Translations under genes and position numbers: made by a program | Source: Virgibacillus indicus | Lineage (GTDB): Bacteria; Bacillota; Bacilli; Bacillales; Amphibacillaceae | Length of the DNA stretch: 64,000 bases | Assembly: GCF_002266285.1 (NCBI RefSeq) | Contig: NZ_NPMS01000001.1 | Coordinates: 1 to 64,000 of the forward strand | Direction of reading: 5' to 3' | Notes under the pieces: generated by a model | What the model was told of the DNA's origin: nothing | Database searches by the model: none | Seen by the model: only the letters and a program-made list of their open reading frames with translations | Part shown: piece after piece, positions 27,381-35,830 of the stretch | Layout: every line of letters starts with the position of its first letter | Numbering within the stretch: position 1 is the stretch's first letter

Positions 27381-28194
27381 TGCGTTTGTTGATGATGTTT
27401 ACCAAGGTGTAGGTGGTAATAAAGAAGAAATACAAGAGTTAAAATTAGAAATGAAAAATCATTTACTAGAAGCTGTTTATGAGTTGAAATTAGAAGGAAA
27501 ATCGGAAAAAGAAGCAATTAAAATTGCTATTGAACGCTTTGGTGGGGAAAAAGAAATGCGTTCTGTTATCGGTCAATTATTTAAAGCACAAAAGATATTT
27601 GCAAAATGGGTGCTTAATTTAGCTGTAATTTGTTTAATCACTACTGTTACTGTATTTGGAGTTATATGGGCAATGGAAGAACAAAATTCACATGAAAATT
27701 CCATTGTTGCGACTAATATTTTTGATGTGTTGGAAGGGAAAGAAACAATTTCAGAAGATATGGAAGAAGAAATAAAAGATTATATTCAGGAAACAGACCA
27801 AATTTCGAAAGTAAAAATTTTTAATGTTAAAGACGTAAAAAGAGAATCTGAAAACTACTCATCCATATTCGAATATGTCAAAAAGGCAAAACCAAACTAT
27901 CAATATCAAAGAGCTGTATGGGCTCCTGAATGGTTACTTGTTGACTTTTTCCCTTATGGAAATGGCGATTCAGAATGGTATGTTGATATGGAAACCAGAC
28001 ACTTTAGTTCATTTATGACTTTAGTATTATTTGTTGGCGTTGCGGTTTATGCTACACTTTTCACGATTTGGGCAACGGTTAATGCGTATCACCATAAAAG
28101 ATTAAACATTGGTTGGATTTTAGCTTTTGCCTTATTAAATGTTATTGGTTACTTGATTTATTTTTTAGTAGGAAAGAGGAAATTAGGAATTTAA
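27367..28194 (+). CDS. Permease-prefix/DUF1700-like membrane protein
   Basis: A 275-residue protein. The N-terminal module (~1-75: KEEIQELKLEMKNHLLEAVYELKLEGKSEKEAIKIAIERFGG) is the helical permease-prefix domain that often follows PadR genes. One transmembrane segment (~82-100) leads to a soluble loop of ~100 residues, then two more membrane helices (~215-265). The role is unknown. PadR partners of this type are usually membrane-stress related. Confidence 0.82.
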   Translation: MKKIDAFVDDVYQGVGGNKEEIQELKLEMKNHLLEAVYELKLEGKSEKEAIKIAIERFGGEKEMRSVIGQLFKAQKIFAKWVLNLAVICLITTVTVFGVIWAMEEQNSHENSIVATNIFDVLEGKETISEDMEEEIKDYIQETDQISKVKIFNVKDVKRESENYSSIFEYVKKAKPNYQYQRAVWAPEWLLVDFFPYGNGDSEWYVDMETRHFSSFMTLVLFVGVAVYATLFTIWATVNAYHHKRLNIGWILAFALLNVIGYLIYFLVGKRKLGI

Positions 28195-28246
28195 TAATGA
28201 TATTAAAAAATTTGAATTTAAATATTGTGAATAAATCTACTTAAAG

Positions 28247-28297
28247 TAACTGGTGCTTATCTTGAATAAAGGATAGCACCATTTCGCTATCTGCCAG
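28247..28297 (+). repeat. Cassette-boundary element 1
   Basis: Core TAACTGGTGC (28247-28256). GGTGCTTATC can fold onto GGATAGCACC (28271-28280), and the element ends with CTGCCAG. A 21-codon reading frame (28313-28378) after it is too weak to call a gene. Confidence 0.7.
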
Positions 28298-28417
28298 ATT
28301 GTTGAAAAAGGAATGTTAGACAAAATCCTAGAATATATGTTACCAACAAGACTCAAGAAATTAGGTGATTATAGTTGAGGATTAACTAAATATCTATCGA
28401 ATGGATGGAGGAGGATT

Positions 28418-28954
28418 ATGGAACAATGGCTTGATATTCAAACACTTATGTGGTTATTTCCAATTATGTTTGTCCTTCATGATTTTGAAGAAATTATTAT
28501 GGTTGAAAAGTGGATGCAAAGAAATTCAACTGTGATATATAACAAATTGCCTGAAAAAATTGCGGATAGAGTCATTAAACAATTTTCTATGTCAACAGCC
28601 CAGTTTGCAGTTGCCGTATTAGTTATATTTCTATTCGTAAGTAGTGCTACCATTATGGCAAATCAATATGTAATTCAAGGAATACTTGGTAATATTTACA
28701 TTTTCGCCATTATTACATTGGCTTTTTTTCTACACGCTTTTACTCATATTGGTCAATCTATCATTCTTCGTTCCGTTACACCGGGTGCAGTCACTTCGTT
28801 GATTGTTATCATTCCATACAATTTAGTTTTATTTCGTTCATTATTAGTGAATGAAGTAATTACATTGAAAATTATTTTTCTATGTTTACCTTTTTGTCTC
28901 TTAATTATCCCAGTTGCTTTACTTGCTCATTGGATTGGAAAAAAAGTAGTATAG
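28418..28954 (+). CDS. HXXEE domain membrane protein
   Basis: A 178-residue protein with four to five hydrophobic segments. Family markers are LHDFEEIIMVEKW (~20-32; the HXXEE motif H-D-F-E-E), and a second conserved His region LHAFTHIGQSIILR (~107-120). The family is uncharacterised; the conserved H and E residues suggest metal binding or membrane enzymology. The ATG follows GGAGGAGGATT. It is one of the single genes between the repeated boundary elements. Confidence 0.85.
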   Translation: MEQWLDIQTLMWLFPIMFVLHDFEEIIMVEKWMQRNSTVIYNKLPEKIADRVIKQFSMSTAQFAVAVLVIFLFVSSATIMANQYVIQGILGNIYIFAIITLAFFLHAFTHIGQSIILRSVTPGAVTSLIVIIPYNLVLFRSLLVNEVITLKIIFLCLPFCLLIIPVALLAHWIGKKVV

Positions 28955-28981
28955 AAATCTAATCTAATATGCTAATTTTAC

Positions 28982-29037
28982 TAACGGGTGCAAAAGTTGA
29001 ACAAGGCGGTCATCAAATTGATCGTCATTTCTTTTTA
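28982..29037 (+). repeat. Cassette-boundary element 2
   Basis: Core TAACGGGTGC (28982-28991) is followed by AACAAGGCGGTCATCAA, with ATCAAATTGAT as hairpin. It is the same subtype as element 11 (36903). Confidence 0.72.
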
Positions 29038-29149
29038 GAAAATCGTTTAAAATATTATGTTAAGTTTTTTGAGCTATTGTGGCAAGTTACTTCACGAAGG
29101 AAAATAATAGATGAATAAAAAGGAGATGCGAAAGGTGGCGTGACTAAAT

Positions 29150-29362
29150 ATGAACGATGCTGTAAAATGTCCTGAATGCAGTAATGAGGTAAAGCAAGGC
29201 TATATTTTTTCTCCTCGTCGAATTTCTTGGTCAGAATCGGCTGATTCAATCTTTTCTGACTTTGGAAGTGAAGTATTAATAAATGATGCATTTTTTAAAA
29301 TAAATAAAATCCCAGCATATAGATGTGAAAAATGTAATTTAGTTATTTTTAAATACAAATAA
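29150..29362 (+). CDS. Zinc-ribbon protein, PF20097/DUF6487-like
   Basis: A 70-residue protein with two Cys pairs, CPEC (8-11) and CEKC (~59-62), that form a likely zinc ribbon. The middle part, GYIFSPRRISWSES, and the end CNLVIFKYK are typical of this small family. No function is known. The ATG lies 12 nt after AGGTGG. Confidence 0.82.
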   Translation: MNDAVKCPECSNEVKQGYIFSPRRISWSESADSIFSDFGSEVLINDAFFKINKIPAYRCEKCNLVIFKYK

Positions 29363-29407
29363 ATTAATGATAAAAAAGTAGTCTTTTAAATACTTACCTT
29401 ATTAAAC

Positions 29408-29457
29408 AAACGGGTGCGTTACTACAATAAGTGGCGACGATTTTTAGTAATTGGCAG
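29408..29457 (+). repeat. Cassette-boundary element 3
   Basis: CTTATTAAACAAACGGGTGC, with the core at 29408-29417, ends at TTGGCAG (29451-29457), like elements 7 and 8. Confidence 0.7.
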
Positions 29458-29534
29458 TTCAATGGAGCAGATATAAAGTTGGATAAAACAAGAAATCTTG
29501 TGTTTAAACATAACTCATAAAAAGAGGGATTAAT

Positions 29535-29828
29535 TTGAAAAAAGTAAATGAAATTGAACATAATACAAAACCGTATGAATCTTTTTTGTACTTTTCGGCA
29601 TTCTTACTCATTAGTAGGTTACTTCCTATATTTGAGTTTTTTTTAACTAACCTTTTCCTTCAATTGATATTTGTATTAGTTATTATTTTTCTTCTCACAA
29701 ATCTTATTAATAATAAAATTACAAATAATTTTAGGAACTTTTGTTTACGCTTTAATTTTAAATTACCCTACTTATATGTGGTATCTATAGTTTTGTATTT
29801 AATTGTATTCTTATCGTTCGGGGAATAA
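29535..29828 (+). CDS. Small hydrophobic membrane protein
   Basis: A 97-residue protein with a TTG start after AGAGGGATTAAT. Three hydrophobic segments are seen (~18-35, ~38-56, ~78-94). No family is recognised. It directly precedes the boundary element that carries the group II intron. Confidence 0.62.
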   Translation: MKKVNEIEHNTKPYESFLYFSAFLLISRLLPIFEFFLTNLFLQLIFVLVIIFLLTNLINNKITNNFRNFCLRFNFKLPYLYVVSIVLYLIVFLSFGE

Positions 29829-29861
29829 ATACAAAGCTGATTCACTCAGTATAATGATGAC

Positions 29862-29873
29862 CTAACTGGTGCT
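29862..29873 (+). repeat. Cassette-boundary element 4, left half (split by intron)
   Basis: TAACTGGTGCTT is the 5' exon of the group II intron. It continues at 31814 with TACTTGAATAAG. Joined, they read ACTGGTGCTTTACTTGAA, matching the intact element 5 at 32076. Confidence 0.82.
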
Positions 29874-31813
29874 TGTGCGGCCGAGCCTAGGTCGTATCAT
29901 ATAACGGGTGGGATTCCCGTCGAGAAAGAACTAGCCATTCACTCGTAGCGAGTCTTGGAGGGCTGATGGTAACATTAGCCTTTAAGCGTAGACAGTTAGG
30001 TGGCGGGCCGAAAGCCAAGTGGTTGAAGGGATTGAGCTCCATAATGTTAGTAAATCGAGAGGGCTGATGCCTTAAGCGCAGCAGAAAGCTATACTTTATC
30101 CTTTGTTATAGGCAAGAAGGGTAAAGCCTCTCTGGAGTCAGAGACCTTGGCACGTTATACATTGATATGATACGGCAACTCGGGAGACCCTACCGGTCTC
30201 TTTATTTTAGAAGAGTATGGTGTACAAGCGATAACAAGCAAGGAAACCAAATGCCGTGTAGGGAGTCGGATAGCAGCGTAGTACCAATGATGTCGGGTAA
30301 TGCCGATGGAGGAAAGGCTAGCTACCAGTTATCACCCTGACTAGGGACACATTTACTACACACAGAGGTAGGGATAATAAATGGAAACAAAACTACTAAG
30401 GATAGCAGAATTAGCAAAATCTGATCCTAAAATGAAATTTACATCTCTTGCACATTTATTAGATGAGCAATCATTAGTGAAATGTCACTATGAATTGCCA
30501 AACAGAAAGGCAACTGGGATTAACGGAACAACCAAAGAGCAATACAGTGAGAACGTAAAAGCAAACATAGAGGGGTTAATAAATAGGCTTAAAAGTAAAA
30601 GTTATCGTCCTGTTCCAGTAAGAAGAATGTATATACCAAAGCTTAATTCAAATAAGAAAAGACCGTTGGGTATACCAGAACATGAAGATAAGATTGTTCA
30701 AAGAAGCGTTACGAAAATACTAAATGCCATCTATGAAAATGATTTTCTAGACTGCTCTTTTGGTTTTCGTCCCAATCGCAATTGCCATGATGCATTGAAA
30801 ATATTGAACCACTATATTGAAAAGAGGTCAATAAATTATATAGTAGATGTAGATATTAAAGGATTCTTTGACAACGTTGACCACACATGGATGATGGAGT
30901 TCTTAAAACTGCGAATAGCTGACCCGAGCCTACTAAGAATTATTGGTAGGTTTCTTAAAGGTGGGTATATAGAGGAAGGCAAGAAATACAAAACAGATTA
31001 TGATACACCGCAAGGTGGCGTAATTTCTCCAGTATTGGCTAATATATACCTCCATTATGTCCTCGACCTTTGGTTTGAGAAGAGGGTTAGAAAACAGTGT
31101 AGAGGACAAGCATTCATGGTGAGATATGCAGATGATTTTGTCTGTTGTTTTCAATCTAAAAGTGAAGCTCAACAGTTCTTTCAATCATTGAAATGGAGAT
31201 TAAAGAAATTCAACTTAGAGATAGCTGAGGATAAAACTAAAATTATTCCCTTCGGAAAGTTTGCGGAGAAGGATGCAAACCAAAAGGGAAACAGTAAACC
31301 AGCAACATTTGATTTTCTAGGTTTTACACACTATTGTGGAAAAAGTAAACAAGGAAAATTCCGAGTGAAACGGAAAACAAGCAGGAAGAAAATCCAAGGC
31401 AAGCTCAAAGAATCTAAAGAATGGTTGAAGTTCAACAGAAATAAAGATATTCATATAATTATGGATAGATTTAGACGCTCGCTTAAAGGTTATTACAATT
31501 ATTATTGCATCACAGATAATACCCAAAGTGTAAACAAATTCAGAGACAAAATCGGATACTTACTGTTTAAATGGCTCAATAGAAGAAGTCAAAGGAAATC
31601 TTTTACTTGGGATAAATTCAGACTCTTTCTTAATAAATATCCATTACCTTACGTAAGAATTAAGGTTAATATATACGACTTAAGAAAGGAAATTAGCTAC
31701 ATTATGTGAATGATAACTAGGAGGAGCCGTGTGCGTTAATTGCGCAAGCACGGTTCTGTGAGGGGGGAGGAATACAATCTACCGCGAGGTAGAGAGGTTC
31801 CCTTCTACTCGAC
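29874..31813 (+). mobile_element. Group II intron with reverse transcriptase
   Basis: The RNA begins GTGCGGCCGAGCC, a GUGYG-type group II start. It holds a long structured 5' region (29874-30370), the RT gene, then domain V (GAGCCGTGTGCG...GCACGGTTC, ~31724-31756) and a domain VI hairpin (TCTACC-GCGA-GGTAGA). The ends are set by comparing the flanks with the intact boundary element at 32076-32092, which gives a 1940-nt intron. The RT lacks an HNH endonuclease domain, so a lineage such as IIC or another endonuclease-free class is likely. I do not assign the exact class. Confidence 0.9.
30381..31709 (+). CDS. ltrA: Group II intron reverse transcriptase/maturase
   Basis: A 442-residue intron-encoded protein that reverse-transcribes the intron and assists splicing. 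RT motifs are in order: RRMYIPK and RPLGIPEHEDKIVQ (~82-107), FGFRPNRN (~127-134), VDVDIKGFFDNVDH (~155-168), TPQGGVISPVLANIYL (209-224), the catalytic YADD (249-252) and FDFLGFTH. A basic maturase/thumb region follows (~310-440). The protein ends without HNH cysteine pairs. The ATG follows AGAGGTAGGGATAATAA. It appears intact, so the element may be active. Confidence 0.95.
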   Translation: METKLLRIAELAKSDPKMKFTSLAHLLDEQSLVKCHYELPNRKATGINGTTKEQYSENVKANIEGLINRLKSKSYRPVPVRRMYIPKLNSNKKRPLGIPEHEDKIVQRSVTKILNAIYENDFLDCSFGFRPNRNCHDALKILNHYIEKRSINYIVDVDIKGFFDNVDHTWMMEFLKLRIADPSLLRIIGRFLKGGYIEEGKKYKTDYDTPQGGVISPVLANIYLHYVLDLWFEKRVRKQCRGQAFMVRYADDFVCCFQSKSEAQQFFQSLKWRLKKFNLEIAEDKTKIIPFGKFAEKDANQKGNSKPATFDFLGFTHYCGKSKQGKFRVKRKTSRKKIQGKLKESKEWLKFNRNKDIHIIMDRFRRSLKGYYNYYCITDNTQSVNKFRDKIGYLLFKWLNRRSQRKSFTWDKFRLFLNKYPLPYVRIKVNIYDLRKEISYIM

Positions 31814-31836
31814 TACTTGAATAAGCAGGGGAAGGA
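31814..31836 (+). repeat. Cassette-boundary element 4, right half
   Basis: TACTTGAATAAGCAGGGGAA is the 3' exon of the intron. Its GGGGAAGGAG end supplies the ribosome site for the next gene. Confidence 0.78.
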
Positions 31837-31846
31837 GTACATAGGA

Positions 31847-32044
31847 TTGATAATTTTTGCAGAAGCCTTACGTACTATTTCTATCGTAATACTTGTTTTT
31901 AGTTCTGCTTTCTATTTACGGCATTTGGAGAAAACTAAAAAGCAAAATAAACTTTCAACTTTTGAATTTACAATGTACATAATCATTCAAATCGCATATA
32001 TTTTATTTGCAATTAGTTTATTGATTTTTGTATTTGTTGAGTGA
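31847..32044 (+). CDS. Small two-helix membrane protein
   Basis: A 65-residue protein (MIIFAEALRTISIVILVFSS...). The TTG at 31847 is chosen because GGGGAAGGAG lies 9 nt upstream. An in-frame TTG at 31817 would begin inside the repeat element. Two hydrophobic helices flank a basic loop, RHLEKTKKQNK. No family is recognised. Confidence 0.6.
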   Translation: MIIFAEALRTISIVILVFSSAFYLRHLEKTKKQNKLSTFEFTMYIIIQIAYILFAISLLIFVFVE

Positions 32045-32074
32045 TTGTTGTTTTAATACTTATCAGTATTAAAC

Positions 32075-32101
32075 AAACTGGTGCTTTACTTAAAGAGGAA
32101 T
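32075..32101 (+). repeat. Cassette-boundary element 5 (intact version of the intron site)
   Basis: AAACTGGTGC core (32075-32084) with CTTTACTTAAAGAGG. It shares ACTGGTGCTTTACTT with the intron-split element once the intron is removed. Confidence 0.75.
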
Positions 32102-32204
32102 TGTAATAAAGAAACTCTTGATTCGACAGTTAGTCTAAATATTAAGATACTCATTCGCAGTTGAACATTTTCAATATATAGGAGAAGGATTGTGGAGAGG
32201 TAAA

Positions 32205-32606
32205 ATGAAAAAAATAATTTTAGTTTCTGTAATAGTCGTGATAATAGGAGCTTTAGGGTTTGCAACTCTCAAGCTGGCACAGGATGGATTTGATATTAGT
32301 GTGGAAAATGAAACGAATAAAAAAGTATCAGGTTTATATTTAACCTATGACAATATTAAATTGGATATTAAGATACCATCTATTGCACCAAGTGAAAAAT
32401 ATACACTTAATGTTAATCCAAATGAGAATTTTGATGAAGCATCATTAAAATTAGAATATAAAGATACCAAGGGAAATTTACAGACAGAATATGTTATTGG
32501 ATACTTTGAAAAAGGTTATTCTGGGAAGGCAGTCATAAATATAAAATCTGTTGATGAAATGGGGAAACTTAAAGTAGAAATTAACAGCAATACATCGTTA
32601 TATTAA
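32205..32606 (+). CDS. Membrane-anchored protein of unknown function
   Basis: A 133-residue protein with one N-terminal hydrophobic segment (MKKIILVSVIVVIIGALGF), acting as a membrane anchor or signal. A beta-rich extracellular part of ~105 residues follows. The ATG at 32205 follows GGAGAGG; a GTG at 32190 would add five residues. No family is recognised. Confidence 0.65.
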   Translation: MKKIILVSVIVVIIGALGFATLKLAQDGFDISVENETNKKVSGLYLTYDNIKLDIKIPSIAPSEKYTLNVNPNENFDEASLKLEYKDTKGNLQTEYVIGYFEKGYSGKAVINIKSVDEMGKLKVEINSNTSLY

Positions 32607-32620
32607 AGACGAATTTTCTC

Positions 32621-32640
32621 TTATTAAACAAACGGTGCAT
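32621..32640 (+). repeat. Cassette-boundary element 6 (core with one base missing)
   Basis: TTATTAAACAAACGGTGC lacks one G of the usual AACGGGTGC, but the left arm CTTATTAAACAAAC equals that of element 3. Confidence 0.65.
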
Positions 32641-32661
32641 TATTGGAGAAAATATATGAAA

Positions 32662-32698
32662 AATAAGGCTTGGAGATAAAATTTCTCTAAGCCTTATT
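32662..32698 (+). terminator. Hairpin, weak terminator
   Basis: AATAAGGCTT pairs with AAGCCTTATT, with GGAGA/TCTC extending the stem inward. There is no clean T-run after it, so it may end transcription only weakly. The rest of the 280-bp gap (32607-32887) shows no gene. Confidence 0.55.
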
Positions 32699-32887
32699 AT
32701 GTGTGATTTATGATTTTAATGTTATATATTCTATTTCAAATAAAGTCACTTTTAAAAAAAGCTTTATTCGAGGAATATTCTTTTTATATGGTAACATTGT
32801 TGAGGGAGATCATTATTAAATGACTGGCGGGAGATTATTAAGAGATTAAATGTATTGCTTACAATAATGAAAGGAATGGTATGACGA

Positions 32888-33562
32888 ATGAATAAACTAA
32901 CAAAGATTATTTATTTAAGTGTTGCTTTATTTTTGCTAGTAGGATGCGGAAGTAATGCAAACAAAGATTCTTCAAGTGACCCTTCAGAAAACAGTTCAGT
33001 TATAGAATCAACAGAAGAAGATACATACGAAACAGATGAAATTGCGTCTGCAAGCGAGTTAGAGGAATCAGATACAAATGATGCGGATGACACTTCTTCA
33101 GAAGAATCTGTTGAAGGTGATTCGGATAGTACCTTATCTGAAAATAGTGGCACTAATGTAAGCGATAAGGAAGCCAAAGAAACACTATCACAGTACTCTA
33201 ATGAGCAAATTGAATACGCTCGAGTTTGGTCTCAGCTTGGACCAAATCAGGAGATTGCTGAATTGAATGTTCGACATATTTCTTCTGAAGAACCCATCAA
33301 TCCTAATGATGACACAAGTGCTGCTTATCCAGAAGATGTGATCCAGTTAGCAGGTTCTCGATTAGTAGATGGTTCAGTAACTTATAGTGGTAATGGGGAT
33401 GGCACGATTAATGTATACAATGTTCCTTTACGTTGGGATGGCAGTTACCCTGCGGATAAAAGTTTATACACAGATATTATTGAAAATACAGAGCTAGTGT
33501 CTATTGAGCCAAGAGATGATGAAGAAATCATAGAATTAATCGAGTTATTAAATGTTCAATAG
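32888..33562 (+). CDS. Lipoprotein with acidic Ser/Glu/Asp-rich linker
   Basis: A 224-residue lipoprotein. The signal MNKLTKIIYLSVALFLLVGC ends with lipidated Cys20. A strongly acidic, Ser/Asp/Glu-rich linker (~24-90) projects the folded C-terminal part (~95-224) away from the membrane. That part includes YARVWSQLGPNQEIAELNVRHI and YSGNGDGTINVYNVPLRW. I recognise it only as resembling uncharacterised Bacillaceae surface lipoproteins. The function is unknown. Confidence 0.75.
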   Translation: MNKLTKIIYLSVALFLLVGCGSNANKDSSSDPSENSSVIESTEEDTYETDEIASASELEESDTNDADDTSSEESVEGDSDSTLSENSGTNVSDKEAKETLSQYSNEQIEYARVWSQLGPNQEIAELNVRHISSEEPINPNDDTSAAYPEDVIQLAGSRLVDGSVTYSGNGDGTINVYNVPLRWDGSYPADKSLYTDIIENTELVSIEPRDDEEIIELIELLNVQ

Positions 33563-33567
33563 TAAGC

Positions 33568-33638
33568 TAACTGGTGCTTAAACGGAAGAAGGAGTTGTCA
33601 TTTCGGCAACTCCTATCGCTTTTTATGCTAAATGGCAG
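33568..33638 (+). repeat. Cassette-boundary element 7, also terminator-like
   Basis: Core TAACTGGTGC (33568-33577). AGGAGTTG pairs with CAACTCCT and is followed by ATCGCTTTTT, so the element can also stop the lipoprotein transcript. The right end is AAATGGCAG. Confidence 0.72.
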
Positions 33639-33714
33639 TTTAGTTAAAGAAGGATATAGTGAATCCTTATAGAAATATAACTGTAAATACTTTATAAGAG
33701 GGATTGTTTTTTTA

Positions 33715-34543
33715 ATGTGTAGATTTGTAAGTGATCATAAGGATAGAGACTCAGTATTGCCCAATAATCGTAAAAAATTAATAGATGCAATTCAACGGGA
33801 TTTATTAGCCGATGATCAGGTCCTGGCATTTTTTTATGGTGGATCAATCGGGAATGGAAATACAGATGTTTTCTCGGATATTGACTTGAGGGTAGTTGTC
33901 AAACCTGACTACATAAAGGAATATATTGCAAATAAAAATGAACGTGCAAAGAACTGGGGAGACGTTCTTTATTTTGAAGACTTATATCCGTCCTCCATTT
34001 ATACTGTTGCTCACTATAATTGTTTTGTTAAAGTCGATATTTTTTATTACACTCCAGAAAATATTCAACCATCTACATGGTTAAAAAACATAAAGATTAT
34101 AAAGGATACGAATGGAATGATGGCTGATACTCTGACACGATCGATGGAAACCATCAGTAGAAGAATTTGAAATATGGAGAACAAAGTATTTTTCGTATTT
34201 ACATGAAGCATATAGAAGAGCGATGCGAAGAGAGTATTATTATGCTTTAAATTGTATTGATAAGTTGAGGCTATCCATGTCAACTGCTTGGTATATGATT
34301 TCTGGGAATCAACCAAATACGTTTGGTGATTGGGCAAAATATGAAGGCAGTAGAAGTGAGTTGGAGGTTTGGCAGAAATCACTGCTTGAAAGTTGGGAAT
34401 GTGGAAGAGATACAGTCGAAATTCTTGATGTTATGAAGAGCATTGTTCTCGAGTTCAAGGAAGTTCATCGTTCTCTTTGTGATACATTGGGAGTGCGGGA
34501 AGATTCTGAATGGGTGGATAATATCGTAAATATAGTGTTATGA
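33715..34543 (+). pseudogene. Nucleotidyltransferase gene split by a frameshift
   Basis: Residues ~1-145 are in one frame (33715 onward) and include the nucleotidyltransferase signature YGGSIGNGNTDVFSDIDLRV (~41-60), with the paired Asp metal ligands. That frame stops at 34168-34170. The next frame carries on without a gap from about 34160 (EEFEIWRTKYFSYLHEAYRRAM) to 34543. Together they make a protein of ~276 residues. A single-base indel around 34150-34165 separates the halves. It could be a real inactivation or a sequencing error. The relatives are MNT/aminoglycoside adenylyltransferase-like. Confidence 0.8.
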
Positions 34544-34576
34544 ATTATAATTGGCTATTGCCATGTTCTTCTTAAG

Positions 34577-34630
34577 TAACTGGTGCGATAGCGCAATAAG
34601 AGCAATCGCCTTTATTGTGCTATTTGGCAG
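34577..34630 (+). repeat. Cassette-boundary element 8 with long hairpin
   Basis: Core TAACTGGTGC (34577-34586). TAGCGCAATAA pairs with TTATTGTGCTA, and the element ends TTTGGCAG (34623-34630). Confidence 0.75.
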
Positions 34631-34678
34631 AATAATTTAATAAGCGATATTAATTGAATGTCGCATTGAAATAGTAAA

Positions 34679-34712
34679 AGCCTCTCAATCACCATTATCA
34701 TTGAGAGGCTTT
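34679..34712 (-). terminator. Methyltransferase terminator
   Basis: AGCCTCTCAAT pairs with ATTGAGAGGCT. On the minus strand TTTTACTATTTC follows. It ends the methyltransferase gene. Confidence 0.85.
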
Positions 34713-34724
34713 CAAATTAGAAAA

Positions 34725-35639
34725 TTATTTCTTTACAGCGTGGATAAAATGGATTGTCTCGAATGCAGACAAATAATCCGTCCTATTTTTAAAGAAAAGC
34801 TCATTTATCGTAGTTGGTGATAAATGTTCATAAATTAGTAAACCTAATTTTTCTAACATATTCTCTATTTCATTATAAGTGAAATTCGATTTCATTGGTT
34901 CTCCACTTGCTGAAGCCATTTTTACCATATTTTCAACTCTATTAGATATTCCTTTTTCTTTAAAGAGTTTTTCATCTGCATAATCAAAAACAATGGAGCT
35001 ACCAGGTGGGACGTTAGCAAATAAATGATTGATCAAGTCCTTATTTTCCTCTTTAGTTAAATAATATGAAACACCTAAGAGGCTAAAGAAAGTTTTTTTG
35101 TTATTAAACCCTTCATCAGCTAGATCTTGATGGGAAAATTTAGTAGTAAAGTCCATAGAAACAAAATGTAGATTATTCGGGATATTAAGTTTAGCATCCT
35201 CTAACTTTTTCTTTTTAAATTCTTGTGTAGCTGGATGATCAATTTCAAATATCTTTAAGCTGCTTTTTAACTCTGGATATCGGAAACAGAAAGTATCTAG
35301 GCCTGCTCCAAGTACGACATATTGTTTTACACCTAACCTAATTTCATTAAGTAATACTTTTTCGCAATAGGCAGAGCGTGCTAAGGGTGTTGGGGAAAGT
35401 TGGATCTGTGTAATCCATTTTAAAATTTCCTCTGAATCATCTTTAAATTTTTTCCCAATATCTCTGTTGAAAAACTGTATACCGTTAATCATATTACTGC
35501 TGATAGCTGAAAACTCTTCTTCGGAAATTAAATTGTTTGCCAAAAAATCATCAAAAATTTTGGGTGTGTCATATTTATTATGATATGCACGACCGAAAGC
35601 CGATACTAAGGAAGTTAAACTGGATTCATTTTGTTTCAT
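34725..35639 (-). CDS. Class I SAM-dependent methyltransferase, Tcmp/LCM-like family
   Basis: A 304-residue methyltransferase of the leucine-carboxyl-methyltransferase-like family (the putative O-/carboxyl-methyltransferase group with PpmC and TcmP). The SAM-binding motif is YVVLGAGLDTFCFRYPE, followed by the acidic IFEIDHPATQEFKK. Ser/Asp motifs such as FSLLGVSYYL follow. The ATG at 35639 follows GGGAGGAAAAGGGT. It is the only intact gene of the island on the minus strand. It has its own consensus promoter and a leader hairpin. The substrate is unknown. Confidence 0.85.
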   Translation of the reverse strand: MKQNESSLTSLVSAFGRAYHNKYDTPKIFDDFLANNLISEEEFSAISSNMINGIQFFNRDIGKKFKDDSEEILKWITQIQLSPTPLARSAYCEKVLLNEIRLGVKQYVVLGAGLDTFCFRYPELKSSLKIFEIDHPATQEFKKKKLEDAKLNIPNNLHFVSMDFTTKFSHQDLADEGFNNKKTFFSLLGVSYYLTKEENKDLINHLFANVPPGSSIVFDYADEKLFKEKGISNRVENMVKMASASGEPMKSNFTYNEIENMLEKLGLLIYEHLSPTTINELFFKNRTDYLSAFETIHFIHAVKK

Positions 35640-35664
35640 ACCCTTTTCCTCCCATATATAAAAG

Positions 35665-35697
35665 AATAAGATTCCCCTGGCCAGGAGAATCTTATTA
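35665..35697 (-). promoter_or_regulatory. Perfect leader hairpin before the methyltransferase
   Basis: AATAAGATTCCCCTGG and CCAGGAGAATCTTATT form a 16-bp inverted repeat with no spacer and one G-U pair. It sits between the promoter and the ribosome site in the 5' leader. It could be an operator or an attenuation or RNA-protecting hairpin. Confidence 0.7.
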
Positions 35698-35721
35698 TAC
35701 ACAATAAAATGATAACTGTAA

Positions 35722-35750
35722 ATTATAGCATAAATAAATTATTTTGTCAA
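35722..35750 (-). promoter_or_regulatory. Consensus sigma-A promoter of the methyltransferase
   Basis: On the minus strand a perfect TTGACA (35745-35750) and a perfect TATAAT (35722-35727) are separated by 17 bp. Initiation would be at about 35715, giving a ~75-nt leader that contains the hairpin. Confidence 0.9.
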
Positions 35751-35806
35751 ATAAAATGACTGTGAATTATGGAGAAAATAATTTAACTAAAAAATTCTAG
35801 TTCGAC

Positions 35807-35830
35807 TAACTGGTGCCGCTCGACAAGTTC
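35807..35830 (+). repeat. Cassette-boundary element 9
   Basis: Core TAACTGGTGC (35807-35816) is followed by CGCTCGACAAG. The 300 bp after it (35831-36138) have no gene that I can support. Confidence 0.65.

Noticed and set aside
28313..28378. 21-codon frame after boundary element 1
   Set aside because: The GGA is directly next to the ATG, with no room for a ribosome site, and there is no similarity to judge by.
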